Assembly: GCA_030654695.1 (NCBI GenBank)
Contig: JAURWY010000034.1
Span: 248,001-312,000, forward strand
Origin: Polaromonas sp.
GTDB taxonomy: Bacteria; Pseudomonadota; Gammaproteobacteria; Burkholderiales; Burkholderiaceae_C
Direction of reading: 5' to 3'
DNA length: 64,000 nucleotides
Part shown: positions 28,178 through 37,629 of the stretch, piece by piece
Layout of the letters: the number at the start of each line of letters is the position of its first letter
Numbering within the stretch: the first letter of the stretch is position 1
The notes under the pieces: model-generated
Database searches by the model: none
The model's input: the letters and a program-made list of their open reading frames with translations, nothing else
Told to the model about the DNA's origin: nothing
Program-made: the position numbers and the translations under genes

Positions 28178-29224
28178 TCAAGCGTTCGCGTCAGGGGTTT
28201 GGCCTTCTGCCACCAGCAGCCGGTCAATCACCTTGCGGGACTGAATGCCGCCGGTGTCAATATTCAACTTCAGCAGTTTGCGCTGCGGCCACAGGGTCAA
28301 GTTTTTTTGCTGGCGTTCCAGCATTTCTAAATCTTCGCTGAAGATTTTTCCTTGGCCTTCACGGATCGCGGCCGTCAATGCTTCGTCATCCGGTTTGAAC
28401 TTGCGGGCCATGCCCCAGAAATACCAAATCGACGTTTCTGTCTCGGGTGTGATGAAGTCGGTGACGATGCTGTAGACCTTGTGCTCAGCCGGTGCGTTGT
28501 AGCCGTCGTGCCCCAAATGCGCCACGCCGACCTCGATCATCACGTTGCTGGGCGGGCTGAAGCGGCAGACCTGCCAGCGGTCCACCAAGACGTCGTCAGC
28601 CAGATGGTTGCCGCGCAAGGCGAGCTTCCAAAACGGCGGCGGCTCCACAGACGACATGAAGCGACTCGTCACCACCTTGTCTCCGTCAACCGTGGTTTTG
28701 CAGGGCGTCTCGTCGATTTCCCGCTGGCCAATGCTGTTGGCGTGCACGTAAGTCTCGTGGGTCAGGTCCATCAGGTTGTCGACCATCAGCCGGTAATCGC
28801 AATTGATGTGGTACAGCCCGCCGCCAAAAGCCCATTCCGGATTGCCATGCCAGTCTTGCACCGGGATGCTGCTGACATCCGCCAAACCCGCCTCGCCAGG
28901 CCAGACCCAAATAAAACCGTAACGCTCTTCAACCGGGTAGCTGCGGTTCGCCGGGAAACCCTGCACCCGCTGCCCCGGCATGCCCAGGGTCTTGCCCTCG
29001 CAGCCCATTTCCAAGCCGTGATAGCCACAAACCAGCCGGCCTTCTTTGACGAATCCAAGTGACAGCGGCGCACCCCGATGGGGGCAGAAGTCTTCTAGCG
29101 CGGCCACTCGATTTTCAGGTCCGCGGAAGAACACGATCCGCTCACCGCAAATCATGCGACCCAAGGGCTTAGCCTCCAGTTCATTAGCGGTTGCAGCCAC
29201 ATACCAAGCATTTTTAGGAAACAT
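28178..29224 (-). CDS. vanA: Vanillate O-demethylase oxygenase subunit
   Basis: A 348-residue Rieske non-heme iron oxygenase that demethylates vanillate to protocatechuate plus formaldehyde. The Rieske cluster ligands are in CPHRGAPLSLG and CGYHGLEMG; the mononuclear iron site is in DNLMDLTHETYVHANSIG (the two His with a later Asp). The protein follows the Pseudomonas VanA pattern closely from its first residues (MFPKNAWYVA). ATG 29224. Transcription probably starts in the 233-base gap to moaE, where I see no certain operator. Confidence 0.92.
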   Translation of the reverse strand: MFPKNAWYVAATANELEAKPLGRMICGERIVFFRGPENRVAALEDFCPHRGAPLSLGFVKEGRLVCGYHGLEMGCEGKTLGMPGQRVQGFPANRSYPVEERYGFIWVWPGEAGLADVSSIPVQDWHGNPEWAFGGGLYHINCDYRLMVDNLMDLTHETYVHANSIGQREIDETPCKTTVDGDKVVTSRFMSSVEPPPFWKLALRGNHLADDVLVDRWQVCRFSPPSNVMIEVGVAHLGHDGYNAPAEHKVYSIVTDFITPETETSIWYFWGMARKFKPDDEALTAAIREGQGKIFSEDLEMLERQQKNLTLWPQRKLLKLNIDTGGIQSRKVIDRLLVAEGQTPDANA

Positions 29225-29457
29225 AAAAAACCTTTAGTCAAAAAAGATGCGCCAAGCATCCACACACTGAAAACTGAGCCACATTCGACGACACCGCCGC
29301 CAAACAACATTTGACGGTAAGTATACGGAATCTGAAGGCAGGAGCGGATAGACGTTAACCCTAGGAGCTACCATCTAGTGTGGGACTACGCGGACTTGAA
29401 TCAAGACAAAAAGAAATAGGCTTCAAAAAAGCAATTTGCAATCGCGTTTTCCAGGCA

Positions 29458-29928
29458 TCAACTGGACGCTTGCAGACCCCAACGCGCCACCGCCGCGTCA
29501 TCGCTGACGCGGGCGTCAACCCAGCGGGAACCAGCAGGTGTTTCCTCTTTTTTCCAAAAAGGGGCTTGCGTCTTCAGGTAGTCCATGAGGAACTCACAGG
29601 CCTGAAAACTCTCGCCACGGTGCGCTGAGGTGACGGCCACCAAGACGATTTGATCCAAGGGCTGCAGCAGTCCGACACGGTGAATCACGCGCGCCGCAAA
29701 GATATCAAAGCGCGCCATCGCCGCATCGATCATGGCCTCAATGGATTTTTCGGTCATCCCCGGGTAGTGCTCAAGCTCCAGCGTGGCGACCTGATCGCCC
29801 TCATTTCGGTCACGCACCGTGCCGATAAAACTGCACACCGCACCGACGCGTTTGTCGCTCGCGCGCAGCGCCAAAATTTCGGCAGTGAGATCAAAGTCTT
29901 CGGTTTGAACGGATACGCGAGCCAGCAT
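29458..29928 (-). CDS. moaE: Molybdopterin synthase catalytic subunit
   Basis: A 156-residue large subunit that, with MoaD thiocarboxylate, turns cPMP into molybdopterin. Core motifs are VGAVCSFIGTVRDRNEGDQV, LELEHYPGMTEKSIEAMIDA, HRVGLLQPLDQIVLVAVTSA with HRGESFQACEFLMDYLK, and the active-site lysine region APFWKKEE. ATG 29928 is chosen over the 16-residue longer ORF; the moaD stop codon lies one base away. Last gene of the run alaA-hom-thrC-mobB-moeA-moaD-moaE. Confidence 0.95.
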   Translation of the reverse strand: MLARVSVQTEDFDLTAEILALRASDKRVGAVCSFIGTVRDRNEGDQVATLELEHYPGMTEKSIEAMIDAAMARFDIFAARVIHRVGLLQPLDQIVLVAVTSAHRGESFQACEFLMDYLKTQAPFWKKEETPAGSRWVDARVSDDAAVARWGLQASS

Positions 29929-29929
29929 C

Positions 29930-30181
29930 TCAGCCTCCGGTGACTGGTGGGAAAAAAGCAACTTCGCAGCCTTCACTCAAAGCGGCTGACTCGTCACTCA
30001 TCATTTGGTCCAGCGCCATGCGCACCGGTTTGCCGCGGGCCAGTGCCTGTGCATGGGCTGGGCTGACGGCCAACAGTTCGTTGCGCAAGTCGGCCAAGGT
30101 GGCGGCCGTGGTCTCACGCTGCTCACTGCCCTGCCCCAGCGCCTCTCGGATGGAGGCGAAATATTTGACGGTGATTTTCAT
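29930..30181 (-). CDS. moaD: Molybdopterin synthase sulfur carrier subunit
   Basis: An 83-residue ubiquitin-fold sulfur carrier ending in the double glycine PPVTGG that is adenylated and thiocarboxylated by MoeB-type enzymes. The N-terminus MKITVKYFASIREALGQGSE is typical MoaD. ATG 30181. One base separates its stop from the moaE start, so the two subunits are translationally linked. Confidence 0.94.
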   Translation of the reverse strand: MKITVKYFASIREALGQGSEQRETTAATLADLRNELLAVSPAHAQALARGKPVRMALDQMMSDESAALSEGCEVAFFPPVTGG

Positions 30182-30220
30182 GGGCTTGATGTGATGAACT
30201 TCAGGAGTCTTGCAGGCGGC

Positions 30221-31501
30221 TCAGGACAACAGTGCAGAAAAAGGAATGTAGCTGACCACGTCGCCCGGCGCGATGGTTTTGCCGGGCGGGTTGTCGACCA
30301 GTCCATCGCCCCAAACCGCCGAGGTGAGCACGCCAGAACTTTGATTCTCAAACAAGGCCAAACCACCGCCGGCCACTTGCTTGACACGCAAAAATTCACG
30401 ACGCTTGTCAGCCTTGGGCCAACTGAAGTGAGCCACTGCCGTCATGGCTTGTGGTGCCAACGCCGTCACACCCAAAAGCTTGAGCACAAAGGGTCGCACC
30501 AACAACATGAAGGTCACAAAACTCGACACCGGATTGCCTGGCAAACCGATGAAATGCGCGAATGGGTCAGCGCTTGAAGACTGAATGCGACCGTACGCAA
30601 AGGGTTTCCCCGGCTTGATGGCCAGCTGCCAAAGCTTGAGTTCGCCCAGCGTTTGCACGGCAGGTTTGATGTGGTCTTCTTCACCCACCGAGACGCCGCC
30701 GCTGGTGAGAATCAGGTCGTGCTGCAGCGATGCCGCAGCGAGTGCCTGCACCGTCGCGTCAAGCCGGTCGGGCACGATGCCGAGGTCCGTCACCTCGCAG
30801 CCCAAGCGCTTGAGCATGGCCCGCAAGAAAAACCGATTCGAGTTGTAGATGGCGCCTGGCGGCATGTCCGCTGGTGCAACATCGCCCGGCATGACCAGTT
30901 CGTCACCGGTCGAAAAGAGGGCCACGCGGACTGGGCGTGTCACTTTCAATTGGTCAAAGCCAATGCTGGCGGCCAAGCCTAAAGCCGCTGGCGACAGCCG
31001 TTGGCCGCGAGCCAAGACCACGGCACCGCACGCCACGTCTTCGCCCCGGCGACGGATCCATTGGCCGGCCTTGGGGACGTTCAACAAGCGCACGCTGGCG
31101 CTGCCCGTCAAGGCTTCGGTGTCTTCTTGCATGACCACTGCGTCCGCGCCAGGCGGGATCGGTGCGCCCGTGAAAATACGCGCGGCGGCCAAGGGCTCCA
31201 GTGCATGGCCATAACTGCCAGCCGGAATACGCTGGGTCACTTGCAACACATCGCTGGTGGCCAGATCAGCGCTGCGCACAGCGTAACCATCCATCGAGCT
31301 GTTGTCGTGACCGGGCACATCGAGGCTGGAGACCAAGTCTTCAGCCAGCACGCGACCATCGGCGTCAAAGGTCGAGACGGTTTCAAGGTCTGCCAGCGGC
31401 AAAGCCATGGACAACAACTCGGCCAGCGCTTCATCCAGCGGGCGCAATGGCTGGCGAACGGGTAAGGGAGATGTCGCAGCAGGTGTCGAAGGATTGAGCA
31501 A
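30221..31501 (-). CDS. moeA: Molybdopterin molybdenumtransferase
   Basis: A 426-residue enzyme that inserts molybdate into adenylated molybdopterin. Domains are visible as the N-terminal region with DNSSMDGYAVRSAD, the MoCF fold with PGAIYNSNRFFLRAML and LTSGGVSVGEEDHIKPAV, KPGKPFAYG and GLPGNPVSSFVTFMLLVRP. The start is a TTG at 31501 preceded by a strong Shine-Dalgarno (AAAGGGG) about eight bases away; no closer ATG fits. The mobB stop is 12 bases upstream. Confidence 0.93.
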   Translation of the reverse strand: MLNPSTPAATSPLPVRQPLRPLDEALAELLSMALPLADLETVSTFDADGRVLAEDLVSSLDVPGHDNSSMDGYAVRSADLATSDVLQVTQRIPAGSYGHALEPLAAARIFTGAPIPPGADAVVMQEDTEALTGSASVRLLNVPKAGQWIRRRGEDVACGAVVLARGQRLSPAALGLAASIGFDQLKVTRPVRVALFSTGDELVMPGDVAPADMPPGAIYNSNRFFLRAMLKRLGCEVTDLGIVPDRLDATVQALAAASLQHDLILTSGGVSVGEEDHIKPAVQTLGELKLWQLAIKPGKPFAYGRIQSSSADPFAHFIGLPGNPVSSFVTFMLLVRPFVLKLLGVTALAPQAMTAVAHFSWPKADKRREFLRVKQVAGGGLALFENQSSGVLTSAVWGDGLVDNPPGKTIAPGDVVSYIPFSALLS

Positions 31502-31513
31502 GCTCAGCCCCTT

Positions 31514-32062
31514 TCAAAATTGGTAGTTGTCCGCGTCGTAATCAAAGCGCTGTTCATTTTGGACGAGATACTCGGCCACACTGTCAGGGTCGTTCAAATC
31601 CAGCACCGGCAGCAAGGTTGGCACGGGCAGACTTTGCGGTGCATCGGTGGCAATGGCCACGATGAAGGCATCATCGGGGTAGCGCACCGGCAAAGGCTCG
31701 TAATCAGCCGTCGGTGCGCGCCAAACTTCAATCTTCAGCAAGTCACTGCTTTTAAAACCTTCGACCAAGACCCAGTCAACACCGTTGTACAGCTCAGCAA
31801 TCAGATGGTGCACGCTGAGCTCGGACGGCTTTTCGAATTCACGCATCAGCGCTAAGCGCGTGTTGGAAGCCGCGACGACTTCAAAGGCGCCGGCTTCGCG
31901 GTGCCGCCAAGTGTCTTTGCCGGGCCGGTCAATGTCGAAGTTGTGGTGGGCATGCTTGACGATGGAGACCCGAAGCCCGCGCAGTTTCAGCGCCGGAATC
32001 ACCTGCTCAACAAGCGTCGTTTTGCCGGAGCCGGAGTAGCCGGCGAAGCCAACCACTTTCAT
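31514..32062 (-). CDS. mobB: Molybdopterin-guanine dinucleotide biosynthesis adaptor protein
   Basis: A 182-residue P-loop GTPase-like protein. The Walker A motif is GYSGSGKTTLVEQVIPAL, followed by VSIVKHAHHNFDIDRPGKDT and LVEGFKSSDLLKIEVWR, the standard MobB landmarks. It assists MobA in making the guanine dinucleotide cofactor; no mobA is present in the window. ATG 32062. It follows thrC by 36 bases and precedes moeA by 12. Confidence 0.93.
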   Translation of the reverse strand: MKVVGFAGYSGSGKTTLVEQVIPALKLRGLRVSIVKHAHHNFDIDRPGKDTWRHREAGAFEVVAASNTRLALMREFEKPSELSVHHLIAELYNGVDWVLVEGFKSSDLLKIEVWRAPTADYEPLPVRYPDDAFIVAIATDAPQSLPVPTLLPVLDLNDPDSVAEYLVQNEQRFDYDADNYQF

Positions 32063-32098
32063 GCTCGGCTTTCCAGTAAGCGCTTTACCGGGGTCAGT

Positions 32099-33553
32099 TC
32101 AATGCGCATGCTCAGCCACGTAAGCCTTGATCAAGTCCACATCTGCAGCCATGAGCTTGACGCGTTTTGGCAAGGCCTCGATGCCATCGAAACCGGGCGG
32201 ACGCTCTGGCGGGCGACCCAGCGCTTCTTCGATCGTCGCGGCAAACTTGATCGGCAAAGCAGTCTCCAGCACCAGCATCGGGACGCCGGGTGTAAGGTGC
32301 TCGCGCGCGACTTTGACGCCGTCGGCGGTGTGCGTGTCGACGACCACGCCAAAGCGCTGATAGGTCTCGCGGATGGTCTGCAAGCGGTCAGCGTGAGTGC
32401 TCTTGCCGCTGGCAAATCCGTAGCGCGAAGCGGCTTGCTGGAAAGCTGGATGATCGCTCAAATCGAAAAAGCCTTGCGCGCTGAGCTGGCGACCAAACAA
32501 GTCTTGCGTTTGTGCGGCATCACGGCCCAACAGGTCAAAGACAAAGCGTTCAAAGTTTGAGGCTTTGGAAATGTCCATCGACGGGCTGGAGGTTTCGTGC
32601 GTGTCCGCACCGACGCGCACGCGGTACACACCGGTGCGAAAAAACTCGTCCAACACATCGTTCTCGTTGGTCGCCACCACCAGTTGGTGAATCGGCAAGC
32701 CCATCATGCGGGCCACATGGCCGGCGCAGACATTGCCGAAGTTACCCGACGGCACCGTGAAGCTGGCTTTGCCACCCGTGGCGGATTCAGGCAATTGAAA
32801 ATAACCAGCGAAGTAGTAAACCACCTGGGCCATCAGCCGCGCCCAATTGATCGAGTTGACAGTGCCGATCTTGTATTGGCGCTTGAAAGCCAAGTCGTTC
32901 GAGACCGCCTTGACGATGTCTTGGCAATCATCAAAGACGCCATCGATGGCGATGTTGTGGATGTTCTCGTCAAGCAAGCTGAACATTTGCGCTTGCTGAA
33001 ACGGGCTCATGCGGCCGTTCGGCGAGGTCATGAAAACACGCACGCCTTTTTTGCCGCGCATGGCGTACTCAGCCGCGCTGCCGGTGTCGCCACTGGTGGC
33101 GCCCAAAATATTGAGTTCTTCGTTGCGACGGCCCAGCTCGTATTCAAACAGGTTCCCGAGCAACTGCATGGCCATGTCTTTGAAGGCCAGCGTCGGGCCA
33201 TTCGACAAAGCTTGCAGATAAAAACCGGCTTGAGATGCATCGGTTGCCGCGTCTTCGAGTTTTTTCAGCGGCACAATTTCAGCGCTGCCAAACACGGCTG
33301 CGGTGTAAGTCTTGCGGCACAGCGCCCGTAGATCATCGGCAGGAATGTCGTCGATGTAGAGCGAGAGAATTTCAACGGCCAAGTCGGCGTAACCTTGCTT
33401 CAGGTAAACCTCGCGCCAAGCGGCCAGCGTGACTGCGTCAACCACCGGGTAATGCTCAGGCAGGTACAGGCCGCCATCAGGCGCCAAGCCTTCCAGCAAA
33501 ATTTCACAAAATTGTTTGCGGTCTGCATGACCGCGGGTGGAGAGGTAGCGCAT
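32099..33553 (-). CDS. thrC: Threonine synthase
   Basis: A 484-residue PLP enzyme that turns O-phosphohomoserine into threonine. It begins MRYLSTRGHADRKQFCEILL, has the PLP lysine in GPTLAFKDMAMQLLGNLFEY and the phosphate-binding loop GATSGDTGSAAEYAMRGKKG; this is the long (subfamily 2, yeast-like) ThrC. The ATG at 33553 overlaps the hom stop (TGATG), so hom and thrC are translated in a coupled way. Confidence 0.95.
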   Translation of the reverse strand: MRYLSTRGHADRKQFCEILLEGLAPDGGLYLPEHYPVVDAVTLAAWREVYLKQGYADLAVEILSLYIDDIPADDLRALCRKTYTAAVFGSAEIVPLKKLEDAATDASQAGFYLQALSNGPTLAFKDMAMQLLGNLFEYELGRRNEELNILGATSGDTGSAAEYAMRGKKGVRVFMTSPNGRMSPFQQAQMFSLLDENIHNIAIDGVFDDCQDIVKAVSNDLAFKRQYKIGTVNSINWARLMAQVVYYFAGYFQLPESATGGKASFTVPSGNFGNVCAGHVARMMGLPIHQLVVATNENDVLDEFFRTGVYRVRVGADTHETSSPSMDISKASNFERFVFDLLGRDAAQTQDLFGRQLSAQGFFDLSDHPAFQQAASRYGFASGKSTHADRLQTIRETYQRFGVVVDTHTADGVKVAREHLTPGVPMLVLETALPIKFAATIEEALGRPPERPPGFDGIEALPKRVKLMAADVDLIKAYVAEHAH

Positions 33554-34890
33554 CAGGCCAGCTCCTCCTTACGGATGCGGGTGATCGGTGCCAGCACCGT
33601 CGGCAAGAGCTGCATCTGTGCGATGGCCGCGTTCATGTTGGCCTCGACGCAGTCGTGCGTGAGGATGATCAAATCCGTCTGCGTTGAGCCTGCGCCACCG
33701 ACCTCATCGGCTTCGCGCTGCAACATGGCGTCAATGCTGATACCAGCGTCGGCTAGCAAGCCGGTCACACGGGCTAACACACCGGCTTGGTCTGCCACCT
33801 TCAGGCGCAGGTAATAACTGGTCACCACCTCGGTCATCGGCAGAATCGGCGTATCACTCATGGCGTCTGGCTGAAAGGCCAGATGCGGCACGCGCTGTGC
33901 CGCACCAGCGCCATGCAAGCGCGTGATATCGACCAGGTCAGCGATCACCGCGCTGGCGGTCGGCTCACTGCCGGCGCCCTTGCCGTAATACAGCGTCGTA
34001 CCCAAGGCGTCGGCTTGCACCATGACGGCGTTCATCGCACCCTCGACATTGGCGATCAAGCGCTTCGCCGGCACCAAGCTAGGGTGCACGCGCAACTCAA
34101 CGCCATTGGCCACACGTTTGGTGATGCCCAACAGCTTGATGCGGTAGCCCAGCTGCTCGGCGTATTTAATATCCTGTGCATTCAGCTGAGTGATGCCCTC
34201 GACATAAGCCTTGTCAAACTGCACCGGAATGCCGAACGCGATGGCCGACATGATGGTGACCTTGTGGCCAGCGTCCACGCCTTCGATGTCAAAAGTTGGG
34301 TCGGCTTCGGCGTAGCCGAGTCGCTGCGCATCTTTCAAGGCGACGTCAAAGTCCAAACCTTTGTCGCGCATTTCGCTCAAGATGAAATTGGTCGTGCCGT
34401 TGATGATGCCGGCGATCCACTCGATGCGGTTGGCGGTCAAGCCTTCGCGCAGCGCCTTGATGATCGGGATGCCGCCAGCCACCGCCGCTTCAAACGCCAC
34501 CATCACGCCCTTGCGGTGCGCAGCAGCAAAAATCTCGGTGCCATGCACAGCGATCAGGGCTTTGTTGGCCGTCACCACGTGTTTGCCCGCCTCAATCGCT
34601 TCCATCACCAATTGCCGCGCAATGCCGTAGCCACCGATCAACTCAATGACGATGTCGATTTCAGGGTTGGCAATGACCGCCCGCGCGTCATTCACCACTT
34701 GCACGTCGGGACCGACCACCGCTTGCGCACGCGCTGTGTCAAGGTCTGCCACCATGGCGATTTCAATGCCGCGGCCGGCGCGCCGCAGAATTTCTTCTTG
34801 ATTGCGCTGCAACACGCTGAAGACACCACTGCCGACAGTTCCAATGCCCAGAAGGCCCACTTTGATCGGCTTCAGATTGCTTGATTTCAT
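33553..34890 (-). CDS. hom: Homoserine dehydrogenase
   Basis: A 445-residue NAD(P)-dependent enzyme reducing aspartate semialdehyde to homoserine. N-terminal Rossmann motif VGLLGIGTVGSGVFSVLQRN; catalytic domain with the Lys/Asp motif AGIINGTTNFILSEMRDKG and LGYAEADPTFDIEGVDAGHK; C-terminal ACT domain (LRLKVADQAGVLARVTGLLA) for threonine feedback. ATG 34890. It is followed by thrC with overlapping stop and start, and preceded by alaA after 97 bases. Confidence 0.95.
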   Translation of the reverse strand: MKSSNLKPIKVGLLGIGTVGSGVFSVLQRNQEEILRRAGRGIEIAMVADLDTARAQAVVGPDVQVVNDARAVIANPEIDIVIELIGGYGIARQLVMEAIEAGKHVVTANKALIAVHGTEIFAAAHRKGVMVAFEAAVAGGIPIIKALREGLTANRIEWIAGIINGTTNFILSEMRDKGLDFDVALKDAQRLGYAEADPTFDIEGVDAGHKVTIMSAIAFGIPVQFDKAYVEGITQLNAQDIKYAEQLGYRIKLLGITKRVANGVELRVHPSLVPAKRLIANVEGAMNAVMVQADALGTTLYYGKGAGSEPTASAVIADLVDITRLHGAGAAQRVPHLAFQPDAMSDTPILPMTEVVTSYYLRLKVADQAGVLARVTGLLADAGISIDAMLQREADEVGGAGSTQTDLIILTHDCVEANMNAAIAQMQLLPTVLAPITRIRKEELA

Positions 34891-34987
34891 GCTTGATTGA
34901 GTAAAGTAAAAAGGACTGATCCGACTCGACTACCCGGCAGGCTGGCAGCACGTGGCCACGACGGCCAAGCGGAAAGTTAAACGCGCG

Positions 34988-36259
34988 TTATGCGGCTGCT
35001 TTGACTGAAACCAGGGAGGGCGCCGCAGCACTGCGATGGCGATAGCCTTCGAGGAATTTAGCGATCCGGCCAATGGCTTCACGCAAGTCATCTTCGTGCG
35101 GCAAAAAAACGATGCGGAAGTGGTCTGGCGATGGCCAGTTAAAGCCCGTTCCTTGTACCAGCAGCACCTTGGTTTCTTGCAGCATTTCAAAAATGAATTC
35201 TTGGTCATTGGCGATCGGGTAAATCTTTGGGTCAAGCCGCGGAAACATGTACAGCGCAGCACTCGGCTTGACGCAAGTCACACCCGGAATGGCCGTGATC
35301 AATTCATGCGCGATGTCGCGTTGACGGCGCAGGCGGCCGCCCTCGCCCACCAGATCATTGATGCTTTGATAACCACCCAGCGCTGTTTGAATCGCCCACT
35401 GGCCCGGCACGTTGGCACACAGGCGCATGCTCGACAGCATGTTCAGGCCTTCGATGTAGTCGCGCGCACGTTTTTTGTCGCCAGACACCACCAACCAACC
35501 CGCGCGATAACCGCAAGACCGATAGCTTTTAGACAAAGAATTAAAGGTCAATATGAGAATGTCGTCTGACAGGCTGGCAATGGCTGTGTGCTTGCGGCCG
35601 TCGTACAGCACCTTGTCATAAACCTCATCGGCAAAGATCACCAAATCATGCTGCCGCGCCAGCTTGATGATCTCGCGCAACAATTCATCCGAGTAGAGCG
35701 CACCCGTTGGATTGTTCGGATTAATCACCACGATGCCCTTGGTGTTGGGCGTTATCTTGCGTTTGATATCAGCCAGATCCGGCATCCAACCATTGGCCTC
35801 GTCGCACAGGTAATGCACTGGGGTCCCGCCCGATAAGCTCACCGCCGCTGTCCAGAGCGGGTAATCGGGGGCGGGCAGCAACAACTCGTCACCGTCATTG
35901 AGCAACGCATTGGTGGCCATGACGATCAACTCACTCGCCCCATTACCGAGGTAAATGTCATCCAGCGTCACACCCTTGATGCCCTGCTTCTGCGTCTCGT
36001 GCATGACGGCCTTGCGCGCGCCGAAAATACCTTTGGAATCCGAGTACGCCGCCGAGTTAGGCAGGTTGCGGATCATGTCCTGCTGAATTTCTTCAGGGGC
36101 GTCAAAACCAAACACGGCCAAATTGCCGATGTTGAGCTTGATGATTTTGTGCCCTTCTTCTTCCATCTCACGCGCCGCCTCCATCACCGGGCCACGGATG
36201 TCATAGCAGACGTTCGCCAGCTTGGCTGATTTAGTGATGGGTTTGGCTTGCGTTTGCAT
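34988..36259 (-). CDS. alaA: Glutamate-pyruvate aminotransferase (AlaA type)
   Basis: A 423-residue class I PLP aminotransferase that makes alanine from pyruvate and glutamate. PLP lysine in TFNSLSKSYRSCGYRAGW; NPNNPTGALYSDELLREI binds the cofactor; the N-terminus YDIRGPVMEAAREMEEEGHK and LNIGNLAVFGFDAPEEI match the AlaA (YfbQ) branch rather than AspC. ATG 36259. First gene of the amino-acid/molybdopterin run. Its regulatory use beside hom may balance alanine and threonine pools; that is inference. Confidence 0.88.
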   Translation of the reverse strand: MQTQAKPITKSAKLANVCYDIRGPVMEAAREMEEEGHKIIKLNIGNLAVFGFDAPEEIQQDMIRNLPNSAAYSDSKGIFGARKAVMHETQKQGIKGVTLDDIYLGNGASELIVMATNALLNDGDELLLPAPDYPLWTAAVSLSGGTPVHYLCDEANGWMPDLADIKRKITPNTKGIVVINPNNPTGALYSDELLREIIKLARQHDLVIFADEVYDKVLYDGRKHTAIASLSDDILILTFNSLSKSYRSCGYRAGWLVVSGDKKRARDYIEGLNMLSSMRLCANVPGQWAIQTALGGYQSINDLVGEGGRLRRQRDIAHELITAIPGVTCVKPSAALYMFPRLDPKIYPIANDQEFIFEMLQETKVLLVQGTGFNWPSPDHFRIVFLPHEDDLREAIGRIAKFLEGYRHRSAAAPSLVSVKAAA

Positions 36260-36457
36260 AAAATCTTTCGCTCAATTCTTGGCCTGCGACTTGTTTGCTG
36301 CTGTGGAAAGGTGTGCAGTCAAACAGACTGGGCGGAATCCATAATTTGACCACATAGAATAACATTCCAACACAGGCCTCATACTCGCTAAGACCAACCA
36401 GCAACTGACTCTCACTGAGACCCTCATTTCGCCCCAAATAACCTCACACAAAAGCCC

Positions 36458-36847
36458 ATGAAACTTCAGCCTGACAAATTCGACGTCCAGTCCATCCTAG
36501 GTTACGGGCCGGGCTGGGTGGGTTTGGGCAGAAACGGCGTCGGCGAAAAAATTGAACGCAGCGTCATCATCGGCTCTCGCGGAGAACTCATTGACTGGCA
36601 TTGCACGCGGTTTGAAGACTTCGGTGCCGAGCATTTCGACCAGCTGGCGGGCTACAGCCCCGAATTGGTCCTTTTTGGCAGCGGCACGCGTTTGCGCTTT
36701 CCGCCACCCGCTTTTTTACGCAGTTTGATGGCCAAGCGCATTGGCCTAGAAACCATGGACACACTGGCGGCTTGCCGGACTTACAACATCCTTGCAGGCG
36801 AAGGTCGCCACGTCATGGCGGCACTGCTGATTGAGCCTAGCAACTGA
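36458..36847 (+). CDS. Mth938-like domain protein
   Basis: A 129-residue protein of the DUF498/Mth938 family, related to the mitochondrial complex I assembly factor NDUFAF3. Recognised by YGPGWVGLGRNGVGEKIERS, the central Asp/Glu region and the diagnostic ELVLFGSGTRLRFPPPAFLR, ending GIGLETMDTLAACRTYNILA-like (RIGLETMDTLAACRTYNILA). The biochemical role in bacteria is not established. ATG 36458; divergent from alaA and 129 bases upstream of the peroxiredoxin gene. Confidence 0.82.
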   Translation: MKLQPDKFDVQSILGYGPGWVGLGRNGVGEKIERSVIIGSRGELIDWHCTRFEDFGAEHFDQLAGYSPELVLFGSGTRLRFPPPAFLRSLMAKRIGLETMDTLAACRTYNILAGEGRHVMAALLIEPSN

Positions 36848-36976
36848 CGAGCCTGCTCGCAAAAGCTCTTTCGGAGTAAAATATTGGGTTGCATTAGGCG
36901 CAAAACTGAGCATGACAGCCTCTTTTGCAGCTGAAAGCCAACGCCCAATCACAACTTTTGTCAGGGTCTACGCAGT

Positions 36977-37471
36977 ATGGCAGTCGTCGTTAATAAACTT
37001 CTCCCCGAATTTGAAGCAGTCGCCACAGGCGGTCTCAAAGTCTCCAACCAAACCCATTTGGGCAAAGTTGTCGTCATGTATTTTTACCCTAAGGACAACA
37101 CTCCGGGGTGCACCACGGAAGCCATGCAGTTTCGTGACAAATACAAGGATTTTGTCAAAGCCGGTGCCACGGTTTTTGGCGTGTCCCGCGACAACATGAA
37201 ATCACACGACGAGTTCAAGTCCAAGCTTGAGTTGCCGTTTGAGCTGATCGCCGACACTGAAGAAAAAATGTGCCACATGTTTGGCGTCGTCAAGAACAAA
37301 ATTATGTACGGCAAAAAGGTCAAGGGCATTGAGCGCAGCACCTTTTTGGTGGGCCCTGACGGCCAACTCAAAGCTGAATGGCGCGGCCTCAAGGTGCCGG
37401 GTCATGTAGAAGAAGTACTGAAGGCCGTTAAAGAACTCAACAAGGCTGAAAAGGCTGAAAAAGCCGCCTGA
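36977..37471 (+). CDS. bcp: Peroxiredoxin, Bcp/PrxQ family
   Basis: A 164-residue thiol peroxidase that reduces hydroperoxides. The peroxidatic Cys is in YPKDNTPGCTTEAMQFRDKY. The second Cys five residues later found in two-cysteine PrxQ proteins is missing (A-M-Q instead). The only other Cys is in EEKMCHMFGVVK, so it could work as a one-Cys enzyme or use that distant residue. The C-terminus is Lys/Glu-rich (KAVKELNKAEKAEKAA). ATG 36977. A terminator hairpin follows after 86 bases. Confidence 0.92.
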   Translation: MAVVVNKLLPEFEAVATGGLKVSNQTHLGKVVVMYFYPKDNTPGCTTEAMQFRDKYKDFVKAGATVFGVSRDNMKSHDEFKSKLELPFELIADTEEKMCHMFGVVKNKIMYGKKVKGIERSTFLVGPDGQLKAEWRGLKVPGHVEEVLKAVKELNKAEKAEKAA

Positions 37472-37557
37472 TTTTTGCCATCTGATCGGCAGAAAACTGT
37501 CATATGCCTCGTGCATAATGATTACATGTTGTTGACACACCAACTGCCCTCCACACC

Positions 37558-37588
37558 AAAGCCGCCCCGGCAACGAGGCGGCTTTTTT
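37558..37588 (+). terminator. Terminator after the peroxiredoxin gene
   Basis: AAAGCCGCC and GGCGGCTTT form a stem around a ten-base loop, followed by six Ts. It lies immediately upstream of the PIN-PhoH gene, which therefore needs its own promoter or read-through. Confidence 0.82.
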
Positions 37589-37629
37589 GTTTCCGGAATC
37601 CTCAACTTCACTTTGTGAGTCACAAGCCC

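Noticed and set aside
33787-34884. 365-residue plus-strand ORF opposite hom
   Set aside because: Complete overlap with homoserine dehydrogenase, composition rich in His/Asp/Val typical of antisense frames.
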